NCBI RefSeq assembly: GCF_024753135.1
Contig: NZ_JANUGP010000016.1
Coordinates: 1 to 64,000 of the forward strand
Origin: Streptomyces pyxinicus
GTDB lineage: Bacteria > Actinomycetota > Actinomycetes > Streptomycetales > Streptomycetaceae
Length of the DNA: 64,000 bases
Reading direction: 5' to 3'
Position numbers and translations under genes: made by a program. The notes below the pieces were generated by a model. That model had not been told where the DNA came from, did no database searches, and saw only the letters and a list, made by a program, of their open reading frames with translations. Of the stretch, positions 19,422 to 27,733 are shown in pieces (position 1 is the stretch's first letter; each line of letters begins with the position of its first letter).

Positions 19422-20058
19422 TTGAGCGTTGGCGGGGCAGGGTACCGGCCGGACGCGCGTGTTGATGTTGGCTTCCGTGTTTCCTTGGTACACGGCTCGG
19501 CCGCGCAGGGTGCTGTCGTCATGGGTGACGTACAGGGCATCGACGTACTGGAAGCTCCGGTGTGGTCGCATTCCTGCCTGCTCGATGAGCTCGTGCTGTC
19601 GTACGCGCTGCCCGGCCGTGCCGCCGAGTGCCTGGATCTGGGGCCGGGATGGCCGCGTACATGGACGGTGACGTGGAAAGCTGGTACGTCCGAGCGGGCC
19701 GGTCAGCGTCATCGGCCGGGGCTGGAGTGCCTGGTGTCGACCGGGCGGCAGCACGGCTTCGAGAGTCTGGCCGAGCGGTGGCTGCTGCTGGTCCTGGACT
19801 TCGTGGGTGGGTTCGACGAGGTGCTGTCCCAGCCGTTTCGCCTGCGGTTCTTCTCCTCGGAGGGGAAGGGCTCACACATCCGGACTTCCTCGTGCTCGCT
19901 GCGGGGGCCTGCCGGCTGGTGGACGTGCGGCCAGGGGATCTGGTCGAGGAGGCGGACGAGGTCCGGTTCGCCGCGGCCGCGCAGGTGGCGGCAGCCGCGG
20001 GCTGGCGCTATCTCGTGGTGACCGGCTGGCGTCGGCAGGTGCTGGCGAGCATCGACGC
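19422..20058 (+). pseudogene. TnsA-like transposase endonuclease pseudogene (frameshifted)
   Basis: The first reading frame (from 19422) contains a TnsA-like core: GFESLAERWLLLVLDF followed by LSQPFRLRFFSSEGKG. At about 19866-19880 the homology moves to another frame, which continues HPDFLVLAAGACRLVDVRP and then a helix ending near VLASIDAL. The joined order matches TnsA-like endonuclease subunits of heteromeric transposons, with Glu, Asp and Asp-Val-Arg at the nuclease positions. No partner transposase or ATPase gene is present. The start is unclear; only a TTG is available at 19422. The copy is presumably dead and marks old mobile DNA at the cluster edge. Confidence 0.6.
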
Positions 20059-20142
20059 CTTGTCGGCAACGTGGTCGAGCGATGCTTTGCACGGCTCAAG
20101 CAGGCCCGCGCGATCGCGACGAGGTTCCACAAGCAGCGAGGC
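20059..20142 (+). mobile_element. IS5-type transposase C-terminal remnant
   Basis: In one frame these bases encode NVVERCFARLKQARAIATRF, a hallmark of the C-terminal end of IS5-family DDE transposases. It includes the conserved Glu of the triad and the following Arg/Lys helix. Homology begins abruptly next to the TnsA-like pseudogene and stops at about 20142. The upstream transposase body and the terminal repeats are missing, so this is a scar and not an intact insertion sequence. Confidence 0.65.
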
Positions 20143-20255
20143 GTGCCGTCGTCCGGCGTGGGGCCCGGAGCGAGGCATGCCGCCTTTGGCCGTTCGTCAC
20201 CGGGCTTGGCGGCAAGCGGCCGGCGGGAGCATCAGCCACGGGCAGGTGCATGGCG

Positions 20256-20864
20256 TCAGTGGAGGTAGGGGCTCCAGCGGCCGAAGCGTGCCAGCAGGTT
20301 CCGGGCGGCGTCCTCGCTGAGTCCGAGAGCGGCGGCGGCCTGCGCGGGGGTGGCCTCCTTCCGGGCATCCCGGGCGGCCCAGTAGCCGACCTGCACGGCG
20401 CTCACCTCCAACTGGCGGGCCGCCCGCACGGCAGCCAGGGGGGAGGTCTTCGTCAGCTTCTCGATCTCATTCTCCAACTGGTCCAGCAGTCCGGTGACCG
20501 ACTGCGGCAGCGCGACGGCGGAGGTGTCCACCTCGGCGGCGTGCGTGTCCCAGTCCTGCATGCAGGTGTCCGCAACCCCCGCGCCCGCGATGGCCAATTC
20601 CTCCTCACCGATCTCCTCCCAGGCCAGCGGGTGCTTGACGCCGGCCCAGCCACACGAGCACACCGCGCGCAACGCGGCCGCCCTCGGCCCGTACCCGTCA
20701 CGGCCGTCGTAGACGCTCCACTCGGTCACCCTCTCGCCGCCCGCGCCGGAGCCGGCGTCGAAGAAGACGGCGCCCGGAACGGTGCCATCGGCCAGCAGTA
20801 CCCCGACAGCACCCGCATGCGAGGTGCCGAACTCCTGCGTCGTCCATGTCGCCCGCTCGGCCAT
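20256..20864 (-). CDS. Hypothetical protein
   Basis: A 202-residue soluble protein I do not recognise. The first half is beta-rich and holds a CSCGW motif (about residues 69-73), which could bind metal. The second half is helical and charged. The last 30 residues (EATPAQAAAALGLSEDAARNLLARFG) look like a small helix-turn-helix. No signal peptide or membrane segment is visible. It stands alone between the mobile-element scars and the protease gene. Third-position GC is high and the frame uninterrupted, so it is probably a real gene. Confidence 0.6.
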   Translation of the reverse strand: MAERATWTTQEFGTSHAGAVGVLLADGTVPGAVFFDAGSGAGGERVTEWSVYDGRDGYGPRAAALRAVCSCGWAGVKHPLAWEEIGEEELAIAGAGVADTCMQDWDTHAAEVDTSAVALPQSVTGLLDQLENEIEKLTKTSPLAAVRAARQLEVSAVQVGYWAARDARKEATPAQAAAALGLSEDAARNLLARFGRWSPYLH

Positions 20865-21345
20865 AGCAGCCCCTGCCCTCTCATCTCATGGACGCTTCGT
20901 GGTCAGCGCCTTGAGCAACGATGTCGCGCCTCAGGGCGGTCTTCCACCGAAATCACCCAAGCGGTGAAAACCAGTCAGGAGGACTTGACGCTGGTCCGAA
21001 GTGTGCCCCTCGCCGTCCACCCCGCCGCGGCGAACCGGCACCATCACCATCAGGTGCGGCCCTTCCGCGGCGGGGCCCGTTGAAGCCTCGCTGCGCACCG
21101 TCGTGCCGCCGGGGTCGGCGTCGGCCCGTGTGCGGGGTGGCAGCGAAGCACGGCCGGACGGCGGCGCCGTCGGCGCGGTCGGCCTCCGGTCCTTGCCGGC
21201 CCGGGCTGGGCGAGAGGCCAGGGCCGACGTGCGGGCGGGCAGGCCGGCCACCAGGGCTCAGCGGTGTGGCGGGGAAGAACTGATGCCGACCGTCCGGGCG
21301 GCAGCGGGCCATTTCCTTCGCCGCCGGTGGCCGCCTGCGAAGGTG
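20865..21345. other. Gene-free stretch
   Basis: These 481 bases lie upstream of one leftward gene and downstream of another. No frame shows a recognisable protein. I see no strong inverted repeat. It may hold the promoter of the hypothetical gene ending at 20256 and the end of the protease transcript. Confidence 0.4.
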
Positions 21346-22233
21346 TCAGGAGTTGAGCGCCCCGACCGCGTGGGCCTCCATGACGTCACCGGTGTCGAAG
21401 AACTTCCACGGCACCGTGAAGAAGCCGCCGGCACCCCACCTGGTGCCCCAGCTGTTCTCGATCTTCACGCCCTGGCTGTTGTAACCGACGATGGTCACCT
21501 CGTGGCCACCGATGACCTTGTCGCTGGACGAATTGCCCGGCAGGTAGCTGTAGTTCGAGGCGTTCTGGGAGTTGAGGCTCCGGAAGCTCTGATGGGCCTG
21601 GAAGCCGATCACCACGGGCTCGCCCTGGGAGAGGGCGTTCTGGATGGCTGTGCGTGCCGAACTGCCCTTGGTGGGCAGTTTGTCGTAGCCCGACAGCGTG
21701 TAATGGGCGGCGTTCGCGCGTTCGTCGGAGTCCGGCTGGGTGGTGTAGTCGAAGTCGCCCTGCCAGTAGTCCTCCTTGGTGTCGATGCCCTGCTTCTGCT
21801 CCATGGGCAGTGCGACACTCGCGAGAGTGCCCTGGTCGTTCCCTCTGGCGATCTGCGCGTAGACGTACATCGGCGCCATCGGGGCGCCGCTGATGCCCTG
21901 CTCGTTCATGAGGATGCCGTACGCGGAGTAGCCGGTGGCCCACGCGACGCAGGAGCCGACCTGGCCCTGGTCGCCCGGGGTGAGGGCGTACCGGGTGAGG
22001 TCCGCGCTCGCCGGGGCGGTGCTGCCCAGGCGCAGGGTCACCGGCTTCGCACCGTGACGTTCCACCCGAGTGAGGGTGTGCTTGCCGTGCAGGGCCTTCA
22101 GGTTGAGTCCGAAGCCGTGGCCGTCGTGCTGGGTGTGGGGGGCGACGGTCTTCTCGGCAGCCGTCGCCGTGGCGGCGGTCATGCACGACAGTGCGAGGGC
22201 TGCGGTGACACCGACGGCTATGTGCGAACGCAT
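21346..22233 (-). CDS. Secreted C1 (papain-like) cysteine peptidase
   Basis: A 295-residue protein starting at ATG 22233, which has AAGGAGG six bases upstream; the frame is open for 11 more codons. Residues 1-26 are a Sec signal peptide ending near ATATAAE. The mature part has the papain triad in order: the oxyanion Gln and nucleophile in GQVGSCVAWATGYSA (cysteine near residue 96), the histidine in GGHEVTIVGYN (near 245), and the asparagine in ENSWGTRWG (near 260). The motif has Val where classic papains have Cys-Gly and Trp, as in other bacterial C1 proteins. A stretch of about 65 residues before the triad could be a short propeptide. It is likely exported and acts on extracellular protein or peptide substrates. 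Confidence 0.85.
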   Translation of the reverse strand: MRSHIAVGVTAALALSCMTAATATAAEKTVAPHTQHDGHGFGLNLKALHGKHTLTRVERHGAKPVTLRLGSTAPASADLTRYALTPGDQGQVGSCVAWATGYSAYGILMNEQGISGAPMAPMYVYAQIARGNDQGTLASVALPMEQKQGIDTKEDYWQGDFDYTTQPDSDERANAAHYTLSGYDKLPTKGSSARTAIQNALSQGEPVVIGFQAHQSFRSLNSQNASNYSYLPGNSSSDKVIGGHEVTIVGYNSQGVKIENSWGTRWGAGGFFTVPWKFFDTGDVMEAHAVGALNS

Positions 22234-22699
22234 GGTTCGCCTCCTTGAGGGGAAGTGGGGGTACACCCGGCCACCTGCTCGGGGTGGGGCGCAGACAGAT
22301 GTTTCAATGAGTCAGCTGTGAGCCTCAAGTGATCTAAGGTGCGCAGTTTTTAACAGTTAGCTTTCGAAGTGTTAAGGCCCCAGGTCGAAGTGGTGACCGG
22401 GGGCTCCGCAGCCCCGTCGTGGCAGATGTGCCAGGGAGTTCCTTGCCGGTCATCTGATCGTTGGGCTGGTGCGTCCGTGCGCCCGAGTGAGCCGTTCGGC
22501 AGGGCCCCGTCAACCAGCATGGCGAAACCGACCGCCGCCCGGAGGCCAGGGAAGGGGTCCGGATTCTGTTCAGTTCGCGCTCAACACGGCGGAGACGGTC
22601 TTCAACAGGGTCGCGGGAACGGCCTGTCCGCCCTCGGCGCACCGTCACAGGGCCTGCGTGTAGGCGTGCGCGGCGGCTCTCCTGTTCACGACCCGGGGA
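22234..22699. other. Gene-free stretch with an AT-richer promoter-like patch
   Basis: No intact gene is visible. The patch at about 22300-22375 is clearly less GC-rich than its surroundings and includes two AACTG words in direct repeat on the minus strand, a plausible promoter for the leftward protease gene. The rest may contain decayed coding DNA from the LysR remnant beside it, but I could not assign any protein. Confidence 0.35.
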
Positions 22700-23006
22700 G
22701 CCGGCCGTCGGCGGTGCCCTCGGCCAGGGTGACTTCGGGAGCAGGTCGGCACCGGTGCCGCTCTCGGCCATGCGCTGCACCACGATGGTGGAATCGAGTC
22801 TGGTCGGCCCGGCGCCGCCGGGCAGGCGCTCCACCAGTACCGGGCCGAGCGACCGCTCCAGTGCCTGGATGCCGTTTGTGACCGCGGGTGGCGTCATCCG
22901 GAGCAGACCGGGCGCCCGCGTGGCACTGCCCTCGTCCACGGCGCCGGCGGTGCCGGTACGTCACGCGACGGTCAGCGGGTCGCACACCGCCTGATCGATG
23001 AAGAGG
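22700..23006 (-). pseudogene. LysR-type regulator remnant
   Basis: One minus-strand frame encodes LLRMTPPAVTNGIQALERSL followed by a loop ending LVERLPGG. This matches the recognition helix and wing of a LysR DNA-binding domain. The part before it (DPLTVA) sits in another frame after a stop, and the effector domain is missing. The gene has therefore lost its start and most of its length and is not expected to work. Confidence 0.5.
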
Positions 23007-23124
23007 GCAGTGATGTGCGGCCGGTGGTGGCCGCGAGCGGGCGGCGGACGGCTGCGACTTTCGGCGCGGGGCCGTAGACCGATGGCGGATCGCACCGACC
23101 GGCCGGCCACGGCACGGTGGGCTC

Positions 23125-24252
23125 ATGGAGTACACCGAGCAGAGCAAGGGCATCAGCCGGGCGCGGTTCCTGGCGGGGGCGGCGGCCGTGGGTGTGGCCG
23201 CGGTGACAGTGCCGGCCGTGGGCGCGGCGGCGGCGTCACGGGGGCTGTCCCGGCGGGGGGTCGTCTACACCGTCGGGGCGGGAGAAACGCCGGAAACGGC
23301 CTGGAGCACCGCGCGGATGCGCGCCGATCTCCGTGTCATCCGGCACGACCTGCACGCCGACACCGTGGACGTGACCGGCGACGGGGTCGAACGTCTCACC
23401 GCGACGGCCGCTGAGGCCGCTGAACTGGGCCTGCACGTCTGGTTGCAGCCGACCTTGGGCGACGTGCCGCAGCGCGACATCCTGGAGCACCTCGCCGAGT
23501 GTGGCCGGTTCGCGCGGAGGCTGCGGCGGCAGGGGGCGAGCGTCGAACTCAGCGTCGGCTGCGAGTTCTGGCTGTTCGTTCCGGGAATCGTGCCAGGCGC
23601 CACGGCGCGGGAACGCATCGCCAACCTGCTCTCCGGCACCGTGGACCCGGTAGGCATGCAGCGTCGCCTGACTCGCTTCATCGCCCAGGCCGCCGCCGTC
23701 GGCCGGTCGGTCTTCGACGGCCGGCTGAGCTACGCCGCCGCGCAGGACGACGAGGTCGACTGGTCGCTGTTCGACGTGGTCGGCATCGACTACTACGGCT
23801 ACCACCCAGACCGGGCCGGCTACCTCGCCGACCTCGCCCGCTACCGGCGCTTCGGCAAGCCCGTGGCCATCACCGAGTTCGGCACCTGCGCGTACGTGGG
23901 AGCGCCGGAATCGGCCGGCATGGGCTGGGACGTGGTCGACTACGAGAAGGAGCCGCCCGAGATCAAGGGTGGTCTGGTCCGCAGTGAGCGTACGCAGGCG
24001 GCCTATGTGGCCGAACTGGTCGACGTCTTCGCGTCGATGAGCCTGTACGCGGCGATGGCCTTCGAGTTCGTCACCCCGGACGCGCCCCACCGTCCCGGCG
24101 ACCCGCGCCACGACCTGGACATGGCGAGCTACGCCCTGGTGAAGCCGCTGCAGGACCGCGGGGGCTGGCACTGGGAGCCGAAGGAAGCCTTCCACGCACT
24201 GGCCGAGCGGTACGCCCGGCTCGACTGCGGCCAGGTCGGCCCGCACCGGTGA
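23125..24252 (+). CDS. Secreted TIM-barrel protein, glycoside-hydrolase-like
   Basis: A 375-residue protein. Residues 10-38 form an export signal: SRARFLAGAAAVGVAAVTVP and then an Ala-rich end. It resembles a Tat signal but has Arg-Ala-Arg and not twin Arg, so Sec export is also possible. The mature part has repeated strand-helix units typical of an (alpha/beta)8 barrel. It includes VWLQPTLGD, GCEFWLF, a VVGIDYYGYHPDRAGY segment and AITEFGTCAY, where Glu at the end of a strand could be catalytic. It is like uncharacterised actinobacterial barrel proteins related to glycoside hydrolases; the substrate is unknown. It reads alone with no operon partner. Confidence 0.55.
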   Translation: MEYTEQSKGISRARFLAGAAAVGVAAVTVPAVGAAAASRGLSRRGVVYTVGAGETPETAWSTARMRADLRVIRHDLHADTVDVTGDGVERLTATAAEAAELGLHVWLQPTLGDVPQRDILEHLAECGRFARRLRRQGASVELSVGCEFWLFVPGIVPGATARERIANLLSGTVDPVGMQRRLTRFIAQAAAVGRSVFDGRLSYAAAQDDEVDWSLFDVVGIDYYGYHPDRAGYLADLARYRRFGKPVAITEFGTCAYVGAPESAGMGWDVVDYEKEPPEIKGGLVRSERTQAAYVAELVDVFASMSLYAAMAFEFVTPDAPHRPGDPRHDLDMASYALVKPLQDRGGWHWEPKEAFHALAERYARLDCGQVGPHR

Positions 24253-24733
24253 CGGTCCTACCCTGCGGGGCGGGGAACGCGATGATGGTAGCCGGGGCAG
24301 CGATGCGGGGTCTCTTGCGCGGGTGCGAGGGGATGGCGGGCAGCGCCCGGGAAACAGGACAGCCGGCAAACCGTCCCTCGTCGGCCCCGCCCGCGTCCCG
24401 AGCGGCCACGCCGCCGGCGGAGGCGTGATCACAGGGCGGGGCCACGGTGACGGTGCGGACAGCACCGGTGCGGCCCGTCGCCCTGCGCGGTGCGCCACGC
24501 AGGATGTCGTGGGGCACCCCGAGCGGCGCCGCACCGTGTCTCCGGAGCATGCGCCCAGCCTCCGCGAAAACCCTTTGGCGGAACACGGCGACCGCTGCTA
24601 GGTTTCCCGAGGCCGTGCGAGAGATCGAGGAGGTGGTACCCGTGAACGATTCGACAAGGGTGCTCTCCTCGGGGGTCACGGTCGGGCGCTAGGTCGTCGC
24701 CCGGGAGCGCCAGTCTGTGGACTCCCGAAAGGC
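24253..24733. other. Gene-free stretch with a possible 16-codon leader ORF
   Basis: No recognisable protein is encoded in 481 bases. Near the right end, GAGGAGG at about 24627-24633 precedes a GTG at 24642 that opens a 16-residue reading frame ending at TAG 24690-24692, just before the hydrolase gene at 24734. It could be a leader peptide, or the end of a longer frame running from about 24447. There is no attenuator-like hairpin to support regulation. Confidence 0.3.
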
Positions 24734-25480
24734 ATGACCATGCACTTCGTCTCACAACAGCGCCTCGATGACGGTGTCTTCGAGCGCGCGTTCGCCTTCG
24801 GTGACATACCCGGCATCCTGTGGACGCCGGATTCCGCATCCGTGTCCGCGCCGGTCCCGCTGATCCTGCTGGGGCACCCCGCGCTCGGGCTGCGCAGGAT
24901 GTACCCGCGGCTGGCGGCCCGGGCACGGCGCGCCGCGGCGGACGGCTTCGCCACCGCCACCATCGAGCTTCCCGGGACCGGCGAACGGCCTCGTTGGCCC
25001 GCCGCCGAACAGGCCCGTGCCGACCTGCGCCGGGCCGTGCGGGCAGGCGAGCCCCTCTGCGACGAGGTCGTCGACGCCCGCGTCCTCCCGCTCGTGGACA
25101 GGGCGGTCCCGGAATGGCAGACCGCTCTGGACGCTCTTCTGTCGCTGCCCGAGATCGGCGGCCCGGTCGGATACTCGGGAGGCGTGATCTCCATCGGTAT
25201 CCGGCTGGCGGTCGTCGAGCCGCGGATCTCGGCCGCCGGTCTCTTCGCCGGGAGTCTGGTTCCTCGCGCCATGTTCCAGGAGGCCCGCCTGGTCACCATT
25301 CCGCTGCATGTCCTGCTGCAGTGGGACGACGAGGGGAACGACCGACAGGCGGCCCTGGACCTGTTCGACGCCTTCGGTTCCCCGGAGAAGTCCTTGTCCG
25401 CCAACATGGGCGGGCACACCGGCGTCCCTCGGTTCGCGGCGGACGACGCGGCTCGATTCTTCACCCGGCATCTGAAGTGA
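24734..25480 (+). CDS. Alpha/beta-hydrolase family protein
   Basis: A 248-residue protein with the alpha/beta-hydrolase layout. There is an early strand with an oxyanion-type LILLGHPALG (about 43-52). The nucleophile elbow is GYSGGV near residue 150, a possible acid is in QWDDEGND near 198, and a histidine is in GGHTGVP near 228. There is no signal peptide, so it should act in the cytoplasm. The ATG at 24734 has GAAAGG upstream; a second ATG two codons on is equally possible. The family covers esterases and dienelactone-hydrolase-like enzymes, and the substrate cannot be told. It ends 88 bases before a strong terminator hairpin. Confidence 0.75.
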   Translation: MTMHFVSQQRLDDGVFERAFAFGDIPGILWTPDSASVSAPVPLILLGHPALGLRRMYPRLAARARRAAADGFATATIELPGTGERPRWPAAEQARADLRRAVRAGEPLCDEVVDARVLPLVDRAVPEWQTALDALLSLPEIGGPVGYSGGVISIGIRLAVVEPRISAAGLFAGSLVPRAMFQEARLVTIPLHVLLQWDDEGNDRQAALDLFDAFGSPEKSLSANMGGHTGVPRFAADDAARFFTRHLK

Positions 25481-25568
25481 GCCAGGTTACCGGACCGGCC
25501 GCAGACGGTGGCTGACAGCGGCCGGCATGCCCTTCGACCGGGCAGGACCCGGCCTTCCGCGGCTCTCT

Positions 25569-25612
25569 GCTCCGTGGGCCCCTGCCGAACTCCGGGCAGG
25601 GGCCCACGGAGC
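25569..25612. terminator. Strong terminator hairpin between convergent genes
   Basis: A perfect 18-bp inverted repeat, left arm GCTCCGTGGGCCCCTGCC at 25569-25586 and its complement at 25595-25612, with an 8-base loop. It follows the rightward hydrolase gene and also lies beyond the end of the leftward IclR gene, so it may serve both directions. There is no T-tract, as is usual in Streptomyces. Confidence 0.8.
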
Positions 25613-25934
25613 CGGAAGGCAGCGTGATGTGCTGCGGCCCCGGTCCGCCCGCCCGCAACGCCAGGGCCACGGCGCGCGGCGTCCTCGCCTTACCGGGGCA
25701 GTACGCCGAACCGCCGGCCTCGCGGGCGAGTGCCGAGGCGGCGTGTGAGCGGCGTGTGAGTGCTTGCCCGGCCACCTCTTCGGCCGGGGCCCGCCGTGCC
25801 ACAGGCCCCCGACTCCTCGGCCGGGCACGGCCGTTGAGGGGAGTGACGCTGTCCGTGGCGGGCCTGCCCGACTGGGCCGCGTAGGGAGCGCGGTCGCCGC
25901 GCAAAAGGCGTTCGCGAGGGTGTCTGGTTCCGTT
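25613..25934. other. Gene-free stretch between convergent genes
   Basis: These 322 bases follow the hairpin and precede the end of the IclR gene. Short open frames exist on both strands but none resembles a known protein, and I see no repeat or site in it. Confidence 0.4.
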
Positions 25935-27590
25935 TCAGGTCGGCGGGATGTGGGTGAAGCGCTCCGCCGTGTGCAGGTCGCTCTCGATCCGCTGTGCGGT
26001 GTCCCGCATCAGGGGCAGGACGTGTTCGGCGCATTCGTCGACGGTACGGCTGCTGCTGTGCATGGCGACGTTGAGTGCCGCCACGGCGGTGCCCGCGCGG
26101 TTGCGGACGGGTACGGCGAGGGAGCGCAGGCCGGCTTCGAGTTCCTCGTCGACCAGGGCATGGCCGTCCCGGGCCGCCCGTGCGAGGGCGTCCTCGATGG
26201 CGGCGCGGGCGGTGAGGGTCCGTGGGGTCAGGGCGGTCGTCGTGGTGCGGTCGAGGCGGGCGTCGCGTTCGGCGGGGGGAAGGTCCGCGAGCAGCACGCG
26301 TCCCAGCGAGGTGGCGTAGGCGGGCAGGCGGGTGCCCACGGTGATGTTGACGTTCATGATGCGGCGCGTCGCCGCGCGGGCGATGTACTGGACCGTGGTG
26401 TCGTCGAGGAGGGCGAGGGAGGTGGACTCGCCGACCCGTGCGGACAGTTCGGCCAGGTGGGGTGTGGCGAGGCCGGCGAGGGTGGTGCCGGCCAGCAGGG
26501 GGTAGCCCAGGTCGAGGACGCGCGGGGTGAGGCGGTGGTCGCGGCCCTCGACGGCCACGTAGCCGAGGTGGTGCAGGGTGATCAGCGCGCGCCGGACGGT
26601 GGCCCGGGACAGGCCCGTGCGCTGGGCGAGTTCGCTGAGGGTCAGGGACGGGTGGCCGTCGAAGCCGGTGATGACGGTCAGGCCGCGGGCCAGGGACTCG
26701 ATGAATCCGGGGCCCATGTCCAGCTTGGACGTGGTCGTCCAGGTGGCCGGCGGCTCTGTGGTGGGTGGCGGCGTGTGGGACGCGGCCGTGTCGAGTCGGC
26801 CCGCCATGTCGGTGGCGGCGGCGCGCAGCCGGGGCAGCAGGTGGTCCCGCAGGTCGGCGGCGGTGTGGCGGCTGGTGTGGCTGACGACGCTGAGCGCGCA
26901 TGCCGTCCGGGTGCGGGGCAGCGGGACGAGTACGGCCAGGGCGACCAGGCCGGGCTCGATCAGCTGGTCGTCCAGGGCGTAGCCGTCGGCCCGCGCCTGT
27001 GCGGCGCGGGCCCGGAAGGTGCCCTCGTCGGGGCCCGGCCGCCGTGGCAGGAAGGGGAAGGTGTCCCCGTACGGGTCGTCCGTCCGGCGTGTGTGCCATG
27101 CCTCCCATTGGCCGGTGGGCCAGGCGGCGGCGAACAGGGGGCCGGGCGCGGTGCGTTCGGCGGGCAGCCGGTCGCCGATGCGGAAGCTCAGGGACATGGC
27201 GCGGCGCCGGGTGGCCTGGTGGACGAAGCGGATGGCGTCGCCGTCGGGGACCGCGAGGGAGACCGACTCGTCGAGTGCGTCGGCCAGCCGGTCGGCCTGT
27301 TCCCGCAGCAGGGCGGGCAGGCCGAGGGAGGCCAGGTAGGCGTTGCCGAGTTCCATGAGGCGGGGCGCGAGGGTGACCTGGCGGCCTGCCACGCGTACGT
27401 AGCCCGTCGCCGCGAGCGTGCCGGCGATCCGGTCGACGGTGGAGCGGGCGAGTCCGGTGGCGTGCTGGAGGCCGCTGAGGCTGAGTGAGCCGTCCGCGTT
27501 GTTCAGCGCGCGCAGGACGGCGAGGCCGCGGATGAGGGGGGTGACGGCCTCCGCCGGCGGCTCGGCCGGGGCGGTAGGGAGCGGTGGCAT
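25935..27590 (-). CDS. Tandem (double-length) IclR-family regulator of aromatic catabolism
   Basis: A 551-residue protein, about twice the usual IclR length. The first half has a winged helix (about 20-75, with GLARSTVDRIAGTLAATGYV) and an effector-binding domain to about 260. After a Pro/Thr-rich linker the second half repeats this: winged helix at about 300-350 (GLSRATVRRALITLHHLGYV) and a second effector domain to the end. The ATG at 27590 has GGAG six bases upstream; a longer frame exists. It is divergent from the pca operon. A fused IclR protein of this kind, PobR, controls 4-hydroxybenzoate hydroxylase in Streptomyces coelicolor, so this protein probably senses 4-hydroxybenzoate or protocatechuate and controls the pca-pobA operon. 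The effector and sign of control are inferred. Confidence 0.85.
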   Translation of the reverse strand: MPPLPTAPAEPPAEAVTPLIRGLAVLRALNNADGSLSLSGLQHATGLARSTVDRIAGTLAATGYVRVAGRQVTLAPRLMELGNAYLASLGLPALLREQADRLADALDESVSLAVPDGDAIRFVHQATRRRAMSLSFRIGDRLPAERTAPGPLFAAAWPTGQWEAWHTRRTDDPYGDTFPFLPRRPGPDEGTFRARAAQARADGYALDDQLIEPGLVALAVLVPLPRTRTACALSVVSHTSRHTAADLRDHLLPRLRAAATDMAGRLDTAASHTPPPTTEPPATWTTTSKLDMGPGFIESLARGLTVITGFDGHPSLTLSELAQRTGLSRATVRRALITLHHLGYVAVEGRDHRLTPRVLDLGYPLLAGTTLAGLATPHLAELSARVGESTSLALLDDTTVQYIARAATRRIMNVNITVGTRLPAYATSLGRVLLADLPPAERDARLDRTTTTALTPRTLTARAAIEDALARAARDGHALVDEELEAGLRSLAVPVRNRAGTAVAALNVAMHSSSRTVDECAEHVLPLMRDTAQRIESDLHTAERFTHIPPT

Positions 27591-27692
27591 CTGTTCTCCA
27601 GCTGTGGTGCGGCCGCGTGAACGCACCGTTTCAAGGCCATTGACAGTTCCGCAAGCCGCTGGGCAAACTCACGGACAGCATAGCGAAAAAAA

Positions 27693-27707
27693 GTTCACCA
27701 GGCGAAC
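27693..27707. promoter_or_regulatory. Candidate operator before pcaI
   Basis: The 143-base gap between the IclR gene and pcaI contains a near-perfect 15-bp palindrome, GTTCACCAGGCGAAC, 26 bases before the pcaI start. Its centre and arms differ from perfect symmetry only at paired positions 5 and 11 plus the central base. A TTGACA word at 27640-27645 could be a -35 element of the rightward promoter. The site is the best candidate for binding by the IclR protein. Confidence 0.5.
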
Positions 27708-27733
27708 AGCAGCCGGAAGCAGGGAAGTGTTCC

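Noticed and set aside
21001..22248. 415-residue plus-strand frame over the protease gene
   Set aside because: It is antisense to a clear C1 peptidase with signal peptide and catalytic triad.
25764..27488. 574-residue plus-strand frame over the IclR gene
   Set aside because: It is antisense to the tandem IclR protein and Gly/Gln/Val-rich without a domain.
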